A stretch of 64,000 nucleotides of DNA from Shewanella electrica (GTDB lineage: Bacteria; Pseudomonadota; Gammaproteobacteria; Enterobacterales; Shewanellaceae). This document shows, piece after piece, positions 9,978-18,135 of the stretch. The notes under the pieces are model-generated. The model saw only the letters and a list, made by a program, of their open reading frames with translations, did no database searches and was not told where the DNA came from. Each line of letters opens with the position of its first letter. Position 1 is the stretch's first letter. The stretch spans positions 27,883 through 91,882 of the forward strand of contig NZ_JAKOGG010000017.1 of assembly GCF_022321485.1 (NCBI RefSeq), written 5' to 3'. Made by a program: the position numbers and the translations under genes.

Positions 9978-10607
9978 ATGGATATACGATCTCACCGCGG
10001 TTTGCACCTAGAGGGTGATGGGTTTGACTTACTACCTGAGTTAAAACAGCTCTACCTTGAGAATGAACGGTGTTTACGCAAAGCATTATCAAATACGGAT
10101 GAACAGCATATCAGTCACGTGTTTTTTGTTGATTGTACACAAAAGCCAATCCTAAGCGTATCTTCAAGGCAAAAGTCCTCTACGGCCTATATTGCGGTAG
10201 TCAATCACCTTGATACTCAAATAGAAGTTGAATTGCTGCTAGCAGGGTTTCATGGCCAATTGATAAAAAATAGTTCTTTAGTGCTGCAGCTATCTGCTAT
10301 CGATAGCCTTATAAAAGGAGAAATGTATTTTTCACGAAAAGCGCTCTCTCAATATATCTATGAAATATCAGGAAAGAAAAAGTTAGCAACCTCGGAAATA
10401 ATGGCGCTTGATGTTACTAAAAAAGAAAGAAAAATAGTGGATTGTATTTTTGAAGGGTTAAGCAATCAGGAGATTGCGAATGCGCTCAATATTTCCCTGA
10501 ACACAGTGAAAATGCATCTTCAAAATATTTACAGAAAAAACAATCTTAAAGGGCGTATTCAACTAATGTCGTCGTACTCAATTAATCCTTCAGGGTGTAA
10601 TGCTTGA
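9978..10607 (+). CDS. LuxR-type transcriptional regulator next to the Tad cluster
   Basis: A 209-residue protein whose C-terminal 50 residues (about 147-197) form a LuxR/GerE helix-turn-helix, with KKERKIVDCIFEGLSNQEIA and LNTVKMHLQNIYRK. The N-terminal part has no receiver-type acidic cluster that I can recognise and resembles no sensor domain I know; CsgD-like regulators have a similar layout. It sits 92 bases upstream of the Flp pilin gene on the same strand and is divergent from an OmpA-domain gene. It is therefore a reasonable candidate local regulator of the pilus, though this is inferred from position only. Base composition is visibly AT-rich compared with the core genes. Confidence 0.85.
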   Translation: MDIRSHRGLHLEGDGFDLLPELKQLYLENERCLRKALSNTDEQHISHVFFVDCTQKPILSVSSRQKSSTAYIAVVNHLDTQIEVELLLAGFHGQLIKNSSLVLQLSAIDSLIKGEMYFSRKALSQYIYEISGKKKLATSEIMALDVTKKERKIVDCIFEGLSNQEIANALNISLNTVKMHLQNIYRKNNLKGRIQLMSSYSINPSGCNA

Positions 10608-10630
10608 GCAATTATTATCCTTTGGGGTAA

Positions 10631-10658
10631 TTGAGTCATTGACGGTTCGCTCTAATAA
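10631..10658 (+). promoter_or_regulatory. Candidate promoter for the flp pilin gene
   Basis: TTGAGT at 10631-10636 and TAATAA at 10653-10658 are 16 bases apart. They lie about 40 bases upstream of the flp start, between the regulator and the pilin gene. Confidence 0.45.
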
Positions 10659-10699
10659 TAGTCACGAAATTACTATCAATAGCTTCAAGGAGTGAAACT

Positions 10700-10981
10700 A
10701 TGTTCCAACGTAAAATTCGCGGTCAGGGTATGACTGAATACATTATCATTGTTGCGCTGATTGCTATTGCGGCCATCGGTGCTTTCACCATGTTTGGGGA
10801 TGTAGTTCGTAACCAAACAGCCTCAATGGCTGCAGAGCTTGCTGGTAATGCGGGACAGGCTAAGAATGCCAATTCTGAAGCTAAAACTGCTGGGGCAAAA
10901 GCCGTAACAGATGCAAAACAAGCTGGTGGCTTAGACAGTTACAACGAAACGGCTTCTAAGGCTAGTAAGCGTAGTAACTAA
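10700..10981 (+). CDS. flp: Flp-type major pilin
   Basis: A 93-residue prepilin. A short basic leader ending in RGQG precedes MTEYIIIVALIAIAAIGAF, the classic Flp motif with Gly before the cleavage site, Glu at +3 and Tyr at +4 of the mature protein, and a hydrophobic assembly helix. The rest is Ala/Lys-rich and polar. It is longer than the shortest Flp pilins because of this tail. AAGGAG is placed well before the ATG. A strong hairpin follows, so most transcripts probably end after flp and the assembly genes are made at a lower level. No TadV-type prepilin peptidase gene is visible in the window. Confidence 0.93.
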   Translation: MFQRKIRGQGMTEYIIIVALIAIAAIGAFTMFGDVVRNQTASMAAELAGNAGQAKNANSEAKTAGAKAVTDAKQAGGLDSYNETASKASKRSN

Positions 10982-10993
10982 CCAACACTGATA

Positions 10994-11033
10994 AGAATTA
11001 GGCCATTGTTAAAAATGGCCTAATTCTGTTTTT
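10994..11033 (+). terminator. Strong terminator or attenuator after flp
   Basis: AGAATTAGGCCAT (10994-11006) and ATGGCCTAATTCT (11015-11027) form a perfect 13-base stem with an eight-base loop, followed by G and TTTTTT. It would set a high ratio of pilin to downstream products. Confidence 0.88.
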
Positions 11034-11071
11034 TACAAAATCAATGTCTTTCGTATCGGAACACTGTAACG

Positions 11072-11653
11072 ATGTTATTAAGTCCAACACATTTTCGCTT
11101 AAATTTTTCACTTCTTGTATTGCTGCTCATAACTGTGCCTACATCCATGGCGCAAGAAAAAACGCCAACATTGCAAAGTATCCTTGCTAACGCGACGACA
11201 GCAGAAGAAGCTGAATTTGCCCGCCAAGGTGTGGCTGAAACCAGCATAGAAAATGCTTGGGAACGACCATGCCCATACAATAGTTCGCGTTTGTGGGGAC
11301 AAAACGGTGTAGATCAAGACGAAGTACTCCTCCGTTGTAGCCGCTGGCGAGATTGTAAAACAGCTGCAGATGATGCAAGTCGGTTTACTGAAGGCTTTTT
11401 CGAACACCACCAAACCGGGCAACAAATACCTCCGGAGTGGGCACAAGATGGTGAAGATCTAGCCCAGAATGATGCTGAATTTGGCGGCGGTTTGGGACAC
11501 ACCTACAACTACGCTTTGAAGTTTGCAGAAAAAAACTGGCGTTTGTTTGAAGGACGAAGTGCTACCGAAGCCGATATGCTAGTCAAAAAGCAATACTGGC
11601 AATGGTGCGCTGCCGAACCTTTGTCTATCTGGAAAAGTAAACTGGATGACTAA
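11072..11653 (+). CDS. Secreted four-cysteine protein A (unrecognised family, Tad-associated)
   Basis: A 193-residue protein with a signal peptide of about 27 residues (ending TSMA). I do not recognise the family. The mature part has four cysteines near residues 67, 89, 95 and 179 and several Trp-centred blocks: ENAWERPCPY, CSRWRDC, KFAEKNWRLFEGR and YWQWCAAEPL. The same blocks recur in the proteins at 11702 and 24184, so the three are paralogues. Residues near 126-131 read DGEDLA, shared with the 24184 protein but not the 11702 one. A 3' fragment of this gene occurs at about 24050-24135. The four conserved cysteines suggest two disulfides. A secreted or periplasmic role linked to the pilus is inferred from location only. 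Confidence 0.8.
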   Translation: MLLSPTHFRLNFSLLVLLLITVPTSMAQEKTPTLQSILANATTAEEAEFARQGVAETSIENAWERPCPYNSSRLWGQNGVDQDEVLLRCSRWRDCKTAADDASRFTEGFFEHHQTGQQIPPEWAQDGEDLAQNDAEFGGGLGHTYNYALKFAEKNWRLFEGRSATEADMLVKKQYWQWCAAEPLSIWKSKLDD

Positions 11654-11983
11654 TGTCATTATCTACTTACACGCCATATAAACAATGAATTAGGTACTAG
11701 GATGCAATTAAATAGAAGAGTATTTCTGGCACAGCTCTTATTGTGTTTCTCACTGCTCAGCATAGCTTCTACTGCCATCGCTAAGGAAAAAAGCGCCTAT
11801 GACTTGTTAATGGAAAGAGCCATTTCTAAGCCTCATGAGGTTGAACTAGCGCGCAAAGGTATCGCAGAAACCAGTATTGATAGAGCTTGGGAAAGACCTT
11901 GTCCCTATCGAGAACTAAGAGGCACAGAGGAGGAGGAAAAAGAGTTTTTATATCACTGCGAACGTTGGGATGACTGCGTGTCT
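11568..11983 (+). repeat. Direct repeat, left copy (pair with 24050-24465)
   Basis: About 400 bases covering the 3' end of gene A, the A-B gap and the first 94 codons of gene B. They match 24050-24465 at a constant offset of 12482 bases. From 11582 onward I count three mismatches before the sequences diverge abruptly near 11984. Confidence 0.92.
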
Positions 11984-12277
11984 GTCAGCGCGCAGGCCAG
12001 CGTTTTTACGCAGGCGTTCTTTCAGAATCATCAACGGCAACCTGACGACCAGGTACCTTGGAAGCTATACAAGGATGGCAGTATATTTCTGCTCAATCCA
12101 TCCGATTTTAAGTGGGCCGACGGTCACTTGAGACAACATGCCCTAAAGTTTGCCGAAGACAATTGGCGTTTGTTTGAGGGCCGAGATGCTCACGAGGCCA
12201 GTGATATGGTGGAAGACAAGTTCTGGCAATGGTGCTCTGCCGAGCCTTTAACGTTATGGAAAGCAGATGATTTATAG
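11702..12277 (+). CDS. Secreted four-cysteine protein B1 (unrecognised family)
   Basis: A 191-residue paralogue of the 11072 protein with its own signal peptide (about 27 residues, ending TAIA). It keeps AETSIDRAWERPCPY, CERWDDC, KFAEDNWRLFEGR and WQWCSAEPL. Its first 90 residues and last 48 residues are almost identical to the protein at 24184, but the middle, about residues 95-144, is strongly divergent and three codons longer. Such a sharp boundary suggests exchange of a central module by recombination or gene conversion. Function unknown. It lies 48 bases after gene A and 139 bases before the first pilus-assembly gene. Confidence 0.8.
   Translation: MQLNRRVFLAQLLLCFSLLSIASTAIAKEKSAYDLLMERAISKPHEVELARKGIAETSIDRAWERPCPYRELRGTEEEEKEFLYHCERWDDCVSVSAQASVFTQAFFQNHQRQPDDQVPWKLYKDGSIFLLNPSDFKWADGHLRQHALKFAEDNWRLFEGRDAHEASDMVEDKFWQWCSAEPLTLWKADDL
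12133..12277 (+). repeat. Direct repeat, left 3' block (pair with 24606-24750)
   Basis: The last 145 bases of gene B1 match the last 145 bases of gene B2 with one mismatch (GAGGCC versus GAGACC). Similarity stops at the stop codon. Confidence 0.92.
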
Positions 12278-12416
12278 AGGGTGATTCGGCACGCAAATAA
12301 TGGATAAAAAGCTGAGCAGTTAAACATTGCCGCCAGCAATTCAATGCACTAGTTAACGGAAGAGTTAACGACAAGCGTCACGTGAAGGACAGAAACTAGG
12401 GTCAAAGGATTGAGCC

Positions 12417-14060
12417 ATGCAAGTATTCTACCGCTATCTGCTACGCAGAGCTGCGGCAAACGCTAATTTAACGCGATTTAATCAACGACAGACAGGGTAC
12501 GCTAGTGTGCTTTTTCTGGCGATATTTGCGGCTATTGGCTTGGCAATATTTTCTTTGTATGACGCTGGAGTAGTCGCGACTGAGCGAGTGCGCTTACAAA
12601 ACACCGCAGATAATGTCGCCTACAGTACCACCACCATGATTACCCGCGATATGAATGTTATCGCCATCACCAATCGTGCCATGGTGGCCAATCAAATTGC
12701 CATTGGCCAGGTTGTCGCGCTCGCTTCTTGGACCAATATGATCCACGAGTTCACCGGAAATCTTGAAACCATCGGCGACTGGATCCAATGGATCCCCTAT
12801 GTTGGCCCCATCATAGAGAAACTGACCAACGTTATGCATCAAGGCACCACGGTGCTAAGAAATGCTATTAAAACAGGTAGTGGCCCTTTTATTAAGGCCC
12901 AAGATCGGCTCATAGCCTTGCTGGCGAATTTGCAGCTAGTTAATCATAATATAACGTTGGCGTCAGGAATAAGTTTGTACAAAGAGGCCATTAAGCTTAA
13001 CGACCCAAACGTTAAGGCCAGTCCATTAGTCAGCGCGTACAACATCACTAAGTTCATTCAAGCCTATGGCGGATCAACTAGTTACTTTAAGCGCCGAGAG
13101 ATCCAGGGGGACTCGTTGTCTGCTCAGCGATTTGCCGAGTTTGGTAATGTGGTAAATGACTCTCGCGACCGCATGATGACCAACCGTAACTATAAGGTAG
13201 GGCCAAGAATTACTGTGCCAATTGGCTGCGATCCTTTTTTTTCCGGAATTTGGGCGGAAAAATACGGTGGCACTGACTTTACCATAACCAAGAAAAACCG
13301 TGAGTATCAGTGGAGCTGGACCTCACTGGATACCTTCAGCTTTTGGGAACGATATCGCAGCATAAGCTGGGGAGGTTGTCGCAAAAAACGAACTGAAGAG
13401 TTTGCGCCGCTCGGCTGGGGTGCTGCCCATGCACTAGATGAGGAACTACACAGTGAGATATACACCTACCGATCGCGCAAGGGCGTGGCAGAGAATGCCT
13501 TTCCAAACACTAATGAATGGAAAGCAGTTAACTATAATCGCAACAACAACCGACAAGCGTGGGCAAATGCTTGGCGCAATAACTACGCGGCCACCGGAGT
13601 ATACCGCCCAACTAGGCACCAAGGTGAAAGAAAAGGGGATATTTATTATAACCTCGAAAAAACTGCAGGGCTGAGAAAGTTTTTAGACTTCAAGGCCGAC
13701 ACTAAAACGGATATTGGCCCCGAGTTTACGGTACTGCTGCAGAAAGACGAGTCAAAAATACCGACGCGTAAGACGCTAGATGACAAAAATACTCAGGCTG
13801 ACAGATCCGATAAATACAAGGTGGAAGAAAAGGGCGGCATGCCCGGTCAGCAATTGTTTGCTTTGGCGTCAGCAGCCCCCGTCTTCTCCAGACCTGATGA
13901 AGTAAAATCCCGCAGCAATAAGCCTTGGATGATTAAATGGTCCAGACAGGACAAACTCAGAGAGTTTGGCAATCTTTACAACCCATTCTGGCAAACACGC
14001 TTACAGAAAAGTGATGACAACCTCATTAAGGTGTTAATTGGCTTAGGGGTTATTTCATGA
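12417..14060 (+). CDS. TadG-like Tad-domain pilus-assembly protein
   Basis: A 547-residue protein with a basic N-terminus followed by GYASVLFLAIFAAIGLAIFSLYDAG, a single membrane helix of the kind found in TadE/TadG-type pseudopilins. Just after the helix is RLQNTADNVAYSTTTMITRDMN, which resembles the conserved start of the Tad (TadE/G-like) domain. The long extracytoplasmic part contains Trp- and Arg-rich stretches with no domain I recognise. The start codon ATG at 12417 follows AAAGGA. The stop overlaps the next start as ATGA, implying translational coupling. It probably acts in pilus assembly at the inner membrane. Confidence 0.75.
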   Translation: MQVFYRYLLRRAAANANLTRFNQRQTGYASVLFLAIFAAIGLAIFSLYDAGVVATERVRLQNTADNVAYSTTTMITRDMNVIAITNRAMVANQIAIGQVVALASWTNMIHEFTGNLETIGDWIQWIPYVGPIIEKLTNVMHQGTTVLRNAIKTGSGPFIKAQDRLIALLANLQLVNHNITLASGISLYKEAIKLNDPNVKASPLVSAYNITKFIQAYGGSTSYFKRREIQGDSLSAQRFAEFGNVVNDSRDRMMTNRNYKVGPRITVPIGCDPFFSGIWAEKYGGTDFTITKKNREYQWSWTSLDTFSFWERYRSISWGGCRKKRTEEFAPLGWGAAHALDEELHSEIYTYRSRKGVAENAFPNTNEWKAVNYNRNNNRQAWANAWRNNYAATGVYRPTRHQGERKGDIYYNLEKTAGLRKFLDFKADTKTDIGPEFTVLLQKDESKIPTRKTLDDKNTQADRSDKYKVEEKGGMPGQQLFALASAAPVFSRPDEVKSRSNKPWMIKWSRQDKLREFGNLYNPFWQTRLQKSDDNLIKVLIGLGVIS

Positions 14061-14956
14061 ATATCCCGAAACAACGTGGCGGCGTATTGGCCGAGTTTAT
14101 TGTTATTAGTGGCTTTGTGCTGATGCCATTGGCGCTGCTGTTGCCCATGGTATTCAAGCATATAGAAAATCGTCAGATGACAGAGCAGGCCGCCCGCTAT
14201 GCCGTCTGGGAGCGAGTGGCATATTTCCAGAGCAAACCCAAAAATCGCAACTCGGACACGCCAGTTAAATCAGATGTTCAAATCAGCAATGAGATCCGTA
14301 ATCGCGTGTTTGCCGATAAAAATACCGCCATATATCTGGACCAAAATACCAATAAGGTACAAGAAACATTAAACCCCGTGTTACAGGTAAAAGATCTGAC
14401 CTCGAATAAGTGGGTGACCTTATTTGAAGAAGATAAGAATAAGGCTGGCTTTTATCATAACAGCCAAAGCAGAGAGTCAGAGCTGCCCGGGGACTTTTCC
14501 AAAATATCCACAGCTATCGGTAATGTACTCTCCTTCGCACCGGGTTTGGAACTCAGTAACAAAGGCTTCTACCAGGTTACTGTCAGTAGTAAGTTGCGCA
14601 GTTTTAAGTGGTTTCCTGAACTTGGTGATAACAGTTTGGCGATGACTCGTCAAGGAGCCTTACTTACCGAAGGTTGGATGATTGGCGGACCAGAAGCAGC
14701 AAAGAAAGAGCTTAAATACTTAGTCCCTATTAGTGCATTTGCAGAAAAGTTGGGATTAGAAAAACTGATGAAAATTTTGTCAATATTGCCTATTGCCGAG
14801 GAATTAGATTGGCTGGATTTGGCCAAGATTGAGCCGGATGCAGTGCCCTGCGTGAGACTGGGAACCTACGATAACAAAGGACGAGTGAGCACACCCTCGA
14901 TATGTGAACGCCGCTTAAAGACTAAATTACAAGAGTTGGGGCATAGAAGAAGATGA
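14057..14956 (+). CDS. TadE-like pseudopilin, large form
   Basis: 299 residues. The N-terminus (QRGGVLAEFIVISGFVLMPLALLLP) has the Gly-x-x-x-Glu-Phe pattern and membrane helix of TadE-family pseudopilins, followed by QMTEQAARYAVWERVAYF. The remainder is extracytoplasmic with no recognisable domain and ends in a basic tail (LGHRRR). The start overlaps the previous stop by four bases and the stop overlaps the next start by four bases. It may be a minor pilin or an assembly-platform component. Confidence 0.65.
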   Translation: MNIPKQRGGVLAEFIVISGFVLMPLALLLPMVFKHIENRQMTEQAARYAVWERVAYFQSKPKNRNSDTPVKSDVQISNEIRNRVFADKNTAIYLDQNTNKVQETLNPVLQVKDLTSNKWVTLFEEDKNKAGFYHNSQSRESELPGDFSKISTAIGNVLSFAPGLELSNKGFYQVTVSSKLRSFKWFPELGDNSLAMTRQGALLTEGWMIGGPEAAKKELKYLVPISAFAEKLGLEKLMKILSILPIAEELDWLDLAKIEPDAVPCVRLGTYDNKGRVSTPSICERRLKTKLQELGHRRR

Positions 14957-15612
14957 TAAGAAGCATAGTGTTAGCCGTGCTGATTACCTTTGGTACTCAG
15001 GCGCAGGAAAGCGTGCAATTTCCCATCCCAAAATATTTTAAGTTACAGGTGGTTGCTGACGATTTGGTGTTTAATGGCGTCGATATGTCTATTACCGGTT
15101 TTGACACCAATAAATCACCCAAGGATATTTATCAGTTTTACCAGAATGCTTGGCGGGGAGAAATTAGAGAGTCGGCCTTTGGCGACTGGATAATCTATTC
15201 CCATCTCAAAGATGGATTGCTTTATACAGTGCAGTTCCAACAACTGAATAAACTGCGTATATCCGGCACGCTGGCCATATCCAACTTACCATCTGTGGAG
15301 AAAACTCAGCTAAAAAACTTGGGCAAAGGCTTTCCCATGTCGCGTAATACCAAGGTTGCCAACGATATAAAAACTTATGATGGTCTGCGGGAATCAAGGC
15401 ATTTATTGCTGGTTAACAAGATGTCTATGGCGTCAAACATGGTGTTTTACAAGTCGACGTTAACGGGACAAGGGTGGGTATTACAACATGAAGAATCAAC
15501 GTCTTCAGAAGGTGGGGCTCTACTTTTTGCTAAAGAGAGTAGCACCCTAAATTTGGCTATGACCAATAGAGATGGTCAAACCTTCATTCAGGCGATAAGG
15601 ATAGACAACTGA
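14953..15612 (+). CDS. Exported protein of unknown function in the Tad operon
   Basis: 219 residues with a short signal peptide (MIRSIVLAVLITFGTQAQ). I recognise no domain. The sequence has a segment FYQNAWRGEIRESAFGDWIIYS and a repeat-like second half (FYKSTLTGQGWVLQHEES), which could be two copies of a small alpha/beta unit. Start and stop both overlap neighbours (ATGATAA and TGATGA), so it is translated with the pseudopilin genes. Confidence 0.65.
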   Translation: MIRSIVLAVLITFGTQAQESVQFPIPKYFKLQVVADDLVFNGVDMSITGFDTNKSPKDIYQFYQNAWRGEIRESAFGDWIIYSHLKDGLLYTVQFQQLNKLRISGTLAISNLPSVEKTQLKNLGKGFPMSRNTKVANDIKTYDGLRESRHLLLVNKMSMASNMVFYKSTLTGQGWVLQHEESTSSEGGALLFAKESSTLNLAMTNRDGQTFIQAIRIDN

Positions 15613-15863
15613 TGAAGAGGCAGTGTGGATTTGGCGTCGTTGAATATGTGCTGGGAATTGTGGTGTTAGTGACGATTTTCTTTATGCCTTACAAAGATAA
15701 TAAATCGATAGCTAATAGACTAGTTGATGCAGTGAAGCAGGAGCATTCCGGCTACATCTACGCGCAAACATTAAGCCAATTTCAGGTGACATCACTTAAT
15801 GCGTCGCCAAAAGTTAATCCAGTCCCTAAAGCGAAAAAGGAATTAGAAAGCTTTAACAAGTAA
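15612..15863 (+). CDS. Small TadE/TadF-like pseudopilin
   Basis: 83 residues beginning MKRQCGFGVVEYVLGIVVLV. This fits a prepilin-type signal: basic leader, Gly, then GVVEY with Glu and Tyr followed by a hydrophobic helix, as in Flp-like pseudopilins. The rest is short and polar. Its start shares an A with the previous TGA stop. It could be a minor Flp pilin that primes assembly. Confidence 0.65.
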   Translation: MKRQCGFGVVEYVLGIVVLVTIFFMPYKDNKSIANRLVDAVKQEHSGYIYAQTLSQFQVTSLNASPKVNPVPKAKKELESFNK

Positions 15864-15874
15864 AGGAGCCACTT

Positions 15875-16810
15875 GTGTCTTTCCAAAAGTCTAAAAGCAG
15901 TTGGTTAATGCTAATTATTGCAGTGCTTGTAGCAATAGCTGCGTTCTGGCTGTCAAATAACTATCTAAAAAATAAAGAAGAAATATTGAAGAGCCAAATA
16001 GTACAGGAAGAAGCTGAAACAGTTTCCGTAGTGGTGGCATCTAGACCAATACAAATGGGAGAAATTCTCAGCCCAGACAATATGGCAGTTGCCGACATGC
16101 CAGTATCTTTTGCTTCAGCATCAGCCGTCGCTCCGGGAGATTTTGATTATTACAACGGTCAGGTAGTAAAGCACGATATGTCACCCGGAGAACCTTTGCT
16201 GACGCACTATGTATCCGGTCTTGGTATTGAAAGCTTTTCAGATCTGTTAGGTGAAGGCGAGCGTGCAGTAACATTGCAAATCGATGAAATAAATTCGGTT
16301 TCAGGGATGACCTTACCGGGAGATATCGTTGATCTGATGTTGGTAACCGAAGTTGAGCCTGAAGCAGAGAGTACCGAGAAGACCACCCAAATTCAGCCAC
16401 TTTTACAAAGCGTTCGTATTTTGGCTGTGGATGACATATCTCTAGTTTCCCCCACTCAGGACTTTGTTCTTCATGGTGTAGGCAAAGGCTCACTCCAATA
16501 CTCATCAATCACTGTCGGAGTGAAATATCAAGACGCAGCAAAGCTTGTACTGGCCAAAGATGTTGGAAAGATAGCCTTCATGCTACGGAATCGCTCAGAC
16601 GAGCAGCAACTGGCCAAGACTATGTTCAACAGCAAGCAGTTAGCATCAGAAGCCGCCAGCATTGAAGGACAGTACCAGCTCTATACCTTATCCAGTACGT
16701 CCGGTGGCAGTCTAAAGCCAGTAACGGTATCCATTGCAAGCCCAAGCACAAAATCGGGTGAACTCAGTATTTTGAAATACAGCGCTTCCTCTCAGGCAGT
16801 GAAGAATTAG
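15875..16810 (+). CDS. cpaB: Flp pilus assembly protein CpaB/RcpC
   Basis: 311 residues. One N-terminal membrane helix (MLIIAVLVAIAAFWLSNNYL) is followed by a SAF-type domain at about residues 48-110, including VVVASRPIQMGEILSPDNMA and a second SAF part. The CpaB/RcpC region VTLQIDEINSVSGMTLPGDIVDLMLV comes next. The start is a GTG at 15875, six bases after AAGGAGC. CpaB proteins are periplasmic and are thought to work with the secretin. The neighbours support this, with the secretin gene 11 bases downstream. Confidence 0.92.
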   Translation: MSFQKSKSSWLMLIIAVLVAIAAFWLSNNYLKNKEEILKSQIVQEEAETVSVVVASRPIQMGEILSPDNMAVADMPVSFASASAVAPGDFDYYNGQVVKHDMSPGEPLLTHYVSGLGIESFSDLLGEGERAVTLQIDEINSVSGMTLPGDIVDLMLVTEVEPEAESTEKTTQIQPLLQSVRILAVDDISLVSPTQDFVLHGVGKGSLQYSSITVGVKYQDAAKLVLAKDVGKIAFMLRNRSDEQQLAKTMFNSKQLASEAASIEGQYQLYTLSSTSGGSLKPVTVSIASPSTKSGELSILKYSASSQAVKN

Positions 16811-16821
16811 GTGACAAGGAT

Positions 16822-18126
16822 ATGTTTTTTAAGCGCGTAAATGTGATGGTGTTACTGTTTGGTTTGGGATTTGCTCAATCCATCTTGGCGGCACCAGCCA
16901 AACAATACATTGAGCTATACATGGGACAAGTCAAAACCATTCAGGTTGGGGAGGTTAAACGGATTGCTGTAGGTATGGATACCGTTCTTGGCGCCAGTGT
17001 GATGGACAACGACGAGTTGTTGCTGATCCCCAAAGCACCTGGCTCCACTGAACTGCACATTTGGAAAGCAGGCGAACGCAAACTGACACTTACAGTAGAC
17101 GTGTTACCCGCACAAGCCAGTAAAACTCTGAAAGAACTTCGCTCAGTTTTCAGAACATTCGAGCATGTCAGCTTCCGCCATGAGAGTGGATTCATTCTAG
17201 CTGAAGGAAAAATCCGTCCTGAGGATGCGACCTTGTTCCAAGGAACGCTGGAGAAGTTTCCAGAGGTCATATCCATGGTCAGAGCGGAGCAAGTTGAAAT
17301 CAAAGATATGGTTAAAATGCAGGTCAAAGTACTTGAGATAAACAAAAACGATGGACTGCAGTTCGGTATCAATTGGGATAATGCCATCAGTGGTCCCTCC
17401 CTAGCGCTGGTGACCAATTTCAAACCTAACGACTATTATGTATTCGGTTCTGACGACAATGAACTGTTAGGACTCTTTGATGGAAAAATACCTATTTCAT
17501 CATCTAAATCTTATAGTTACGGTGGTATAGCCACTGGTATAAACTCCATCATTAATCTGCTTAAGGAGCAAGGTACAGCCCGTATTTTAGCGGAACCGTC
17601 CCTTAGCACTCGCAGTGGTGAAAAAGCCAGTTTTCAATCGGGAGGCTCTTACCCGCTCGCAGTTCTGAATGAGTTTGGTCAGCCAGTTGTTGAAATGCAG
17701 GACTATGGTATTCAGTTGGATATCCAGCCAATTATCGATGAGCAGGGCAATATTGTTTCTACCGTTAGGGCAGAAATGAGCTCCATCGACTTTTCCACTG
17801 TAGTACAGGGCGTTCCAGGGTTACTGACACGTAACACTGAATCGGTAGTTAATATGAGAGCCGGCGAAACACTGGTGATTTCAGGCCTGATCAAAGTGGA
17901 AGATAGCCGTAGTTACGAAAAGCTGCCGCTGTTGGGAGATATTCCGATTTTAGGGGAATTGTTCACTTCCCGTAATTTCCAACAAGGCCGCAGCGAACTC
18001 ATAATTTTGGTCACACCTACAGTAACCAAAGTTGATGTACCGCTTTCTGACGATATTCAGCAGAATTTGACAGATATGGAAGGTACCGCAGTTGATGTAC
18101 CGACCTCAGATTGGTTACTGGACTGA
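16822..18126 (+). CDS. cpaC: Outer-membrane secretin CpaC/RcpA
   Basis: 434 residues with a signal peptide ending near LAA. The N-terminal pilus-specific region reads QYIELYMGQVKTIQVGEVKRI. The secretin domain covers about residues 235-410, with EQGTARILAEPSLSTRSGEKASF, VEMQDYGIQLDIQP and the closing SELIILVTPTV. It forms the gated outer-membrane channel through which the Flp pilus emerges. The start overlaps no gene but lies 11 bases after cpaB. Confidence 0.94.
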   Translation: MFFKRVNVMVLLFGLGFAQSILAAPAKQYIELYMGQVKTIQVGEVKRIAVGMDTVLGASVMDNDELLLIPKAPGSTELHIWKAGERKLTLTVDVLPAQASKTLKELRSVFRTFEHVSFRHESGFILAEGKIRPEDATLFQGTLEKFPEVISMVRAEQVEIKDMVKMQVKVLEINKNDGLQFGINWDNAISGPSLALVTNFKPNDYYVFGSDDNELLGLFDGKIPISSSKSYSYGGIATGINSIINLLKEQGTARILAEPSLSTRSGEKASFQSGGSYPLAVLNEFGQPVVEMQDYGIQLDIQPIIDEQGNIVSTVRAEMSSIDFSTVVQGVPGLLTRNTESVVNMRAGETLVISGLIKVEDSRSYEKLPLLGDIPILGELFTSRNFQQGRSELIILVTPTVTKVDVPLSDDIQQNLTDMEGTAVDVPTSDWLLD

Positions 18127-18135
18127 GGAAGTGTG

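Noticed and set aside
12375-12395. parS-like sequence GCGTCACGTGAAGGAC
   Set aside because: It matches the core TCACGTGA but only about ten of sixteen bases of the consensus, so it is too weak to call. A similar partial match near 44230 was also dismissed. No exact parS is visible in the window.
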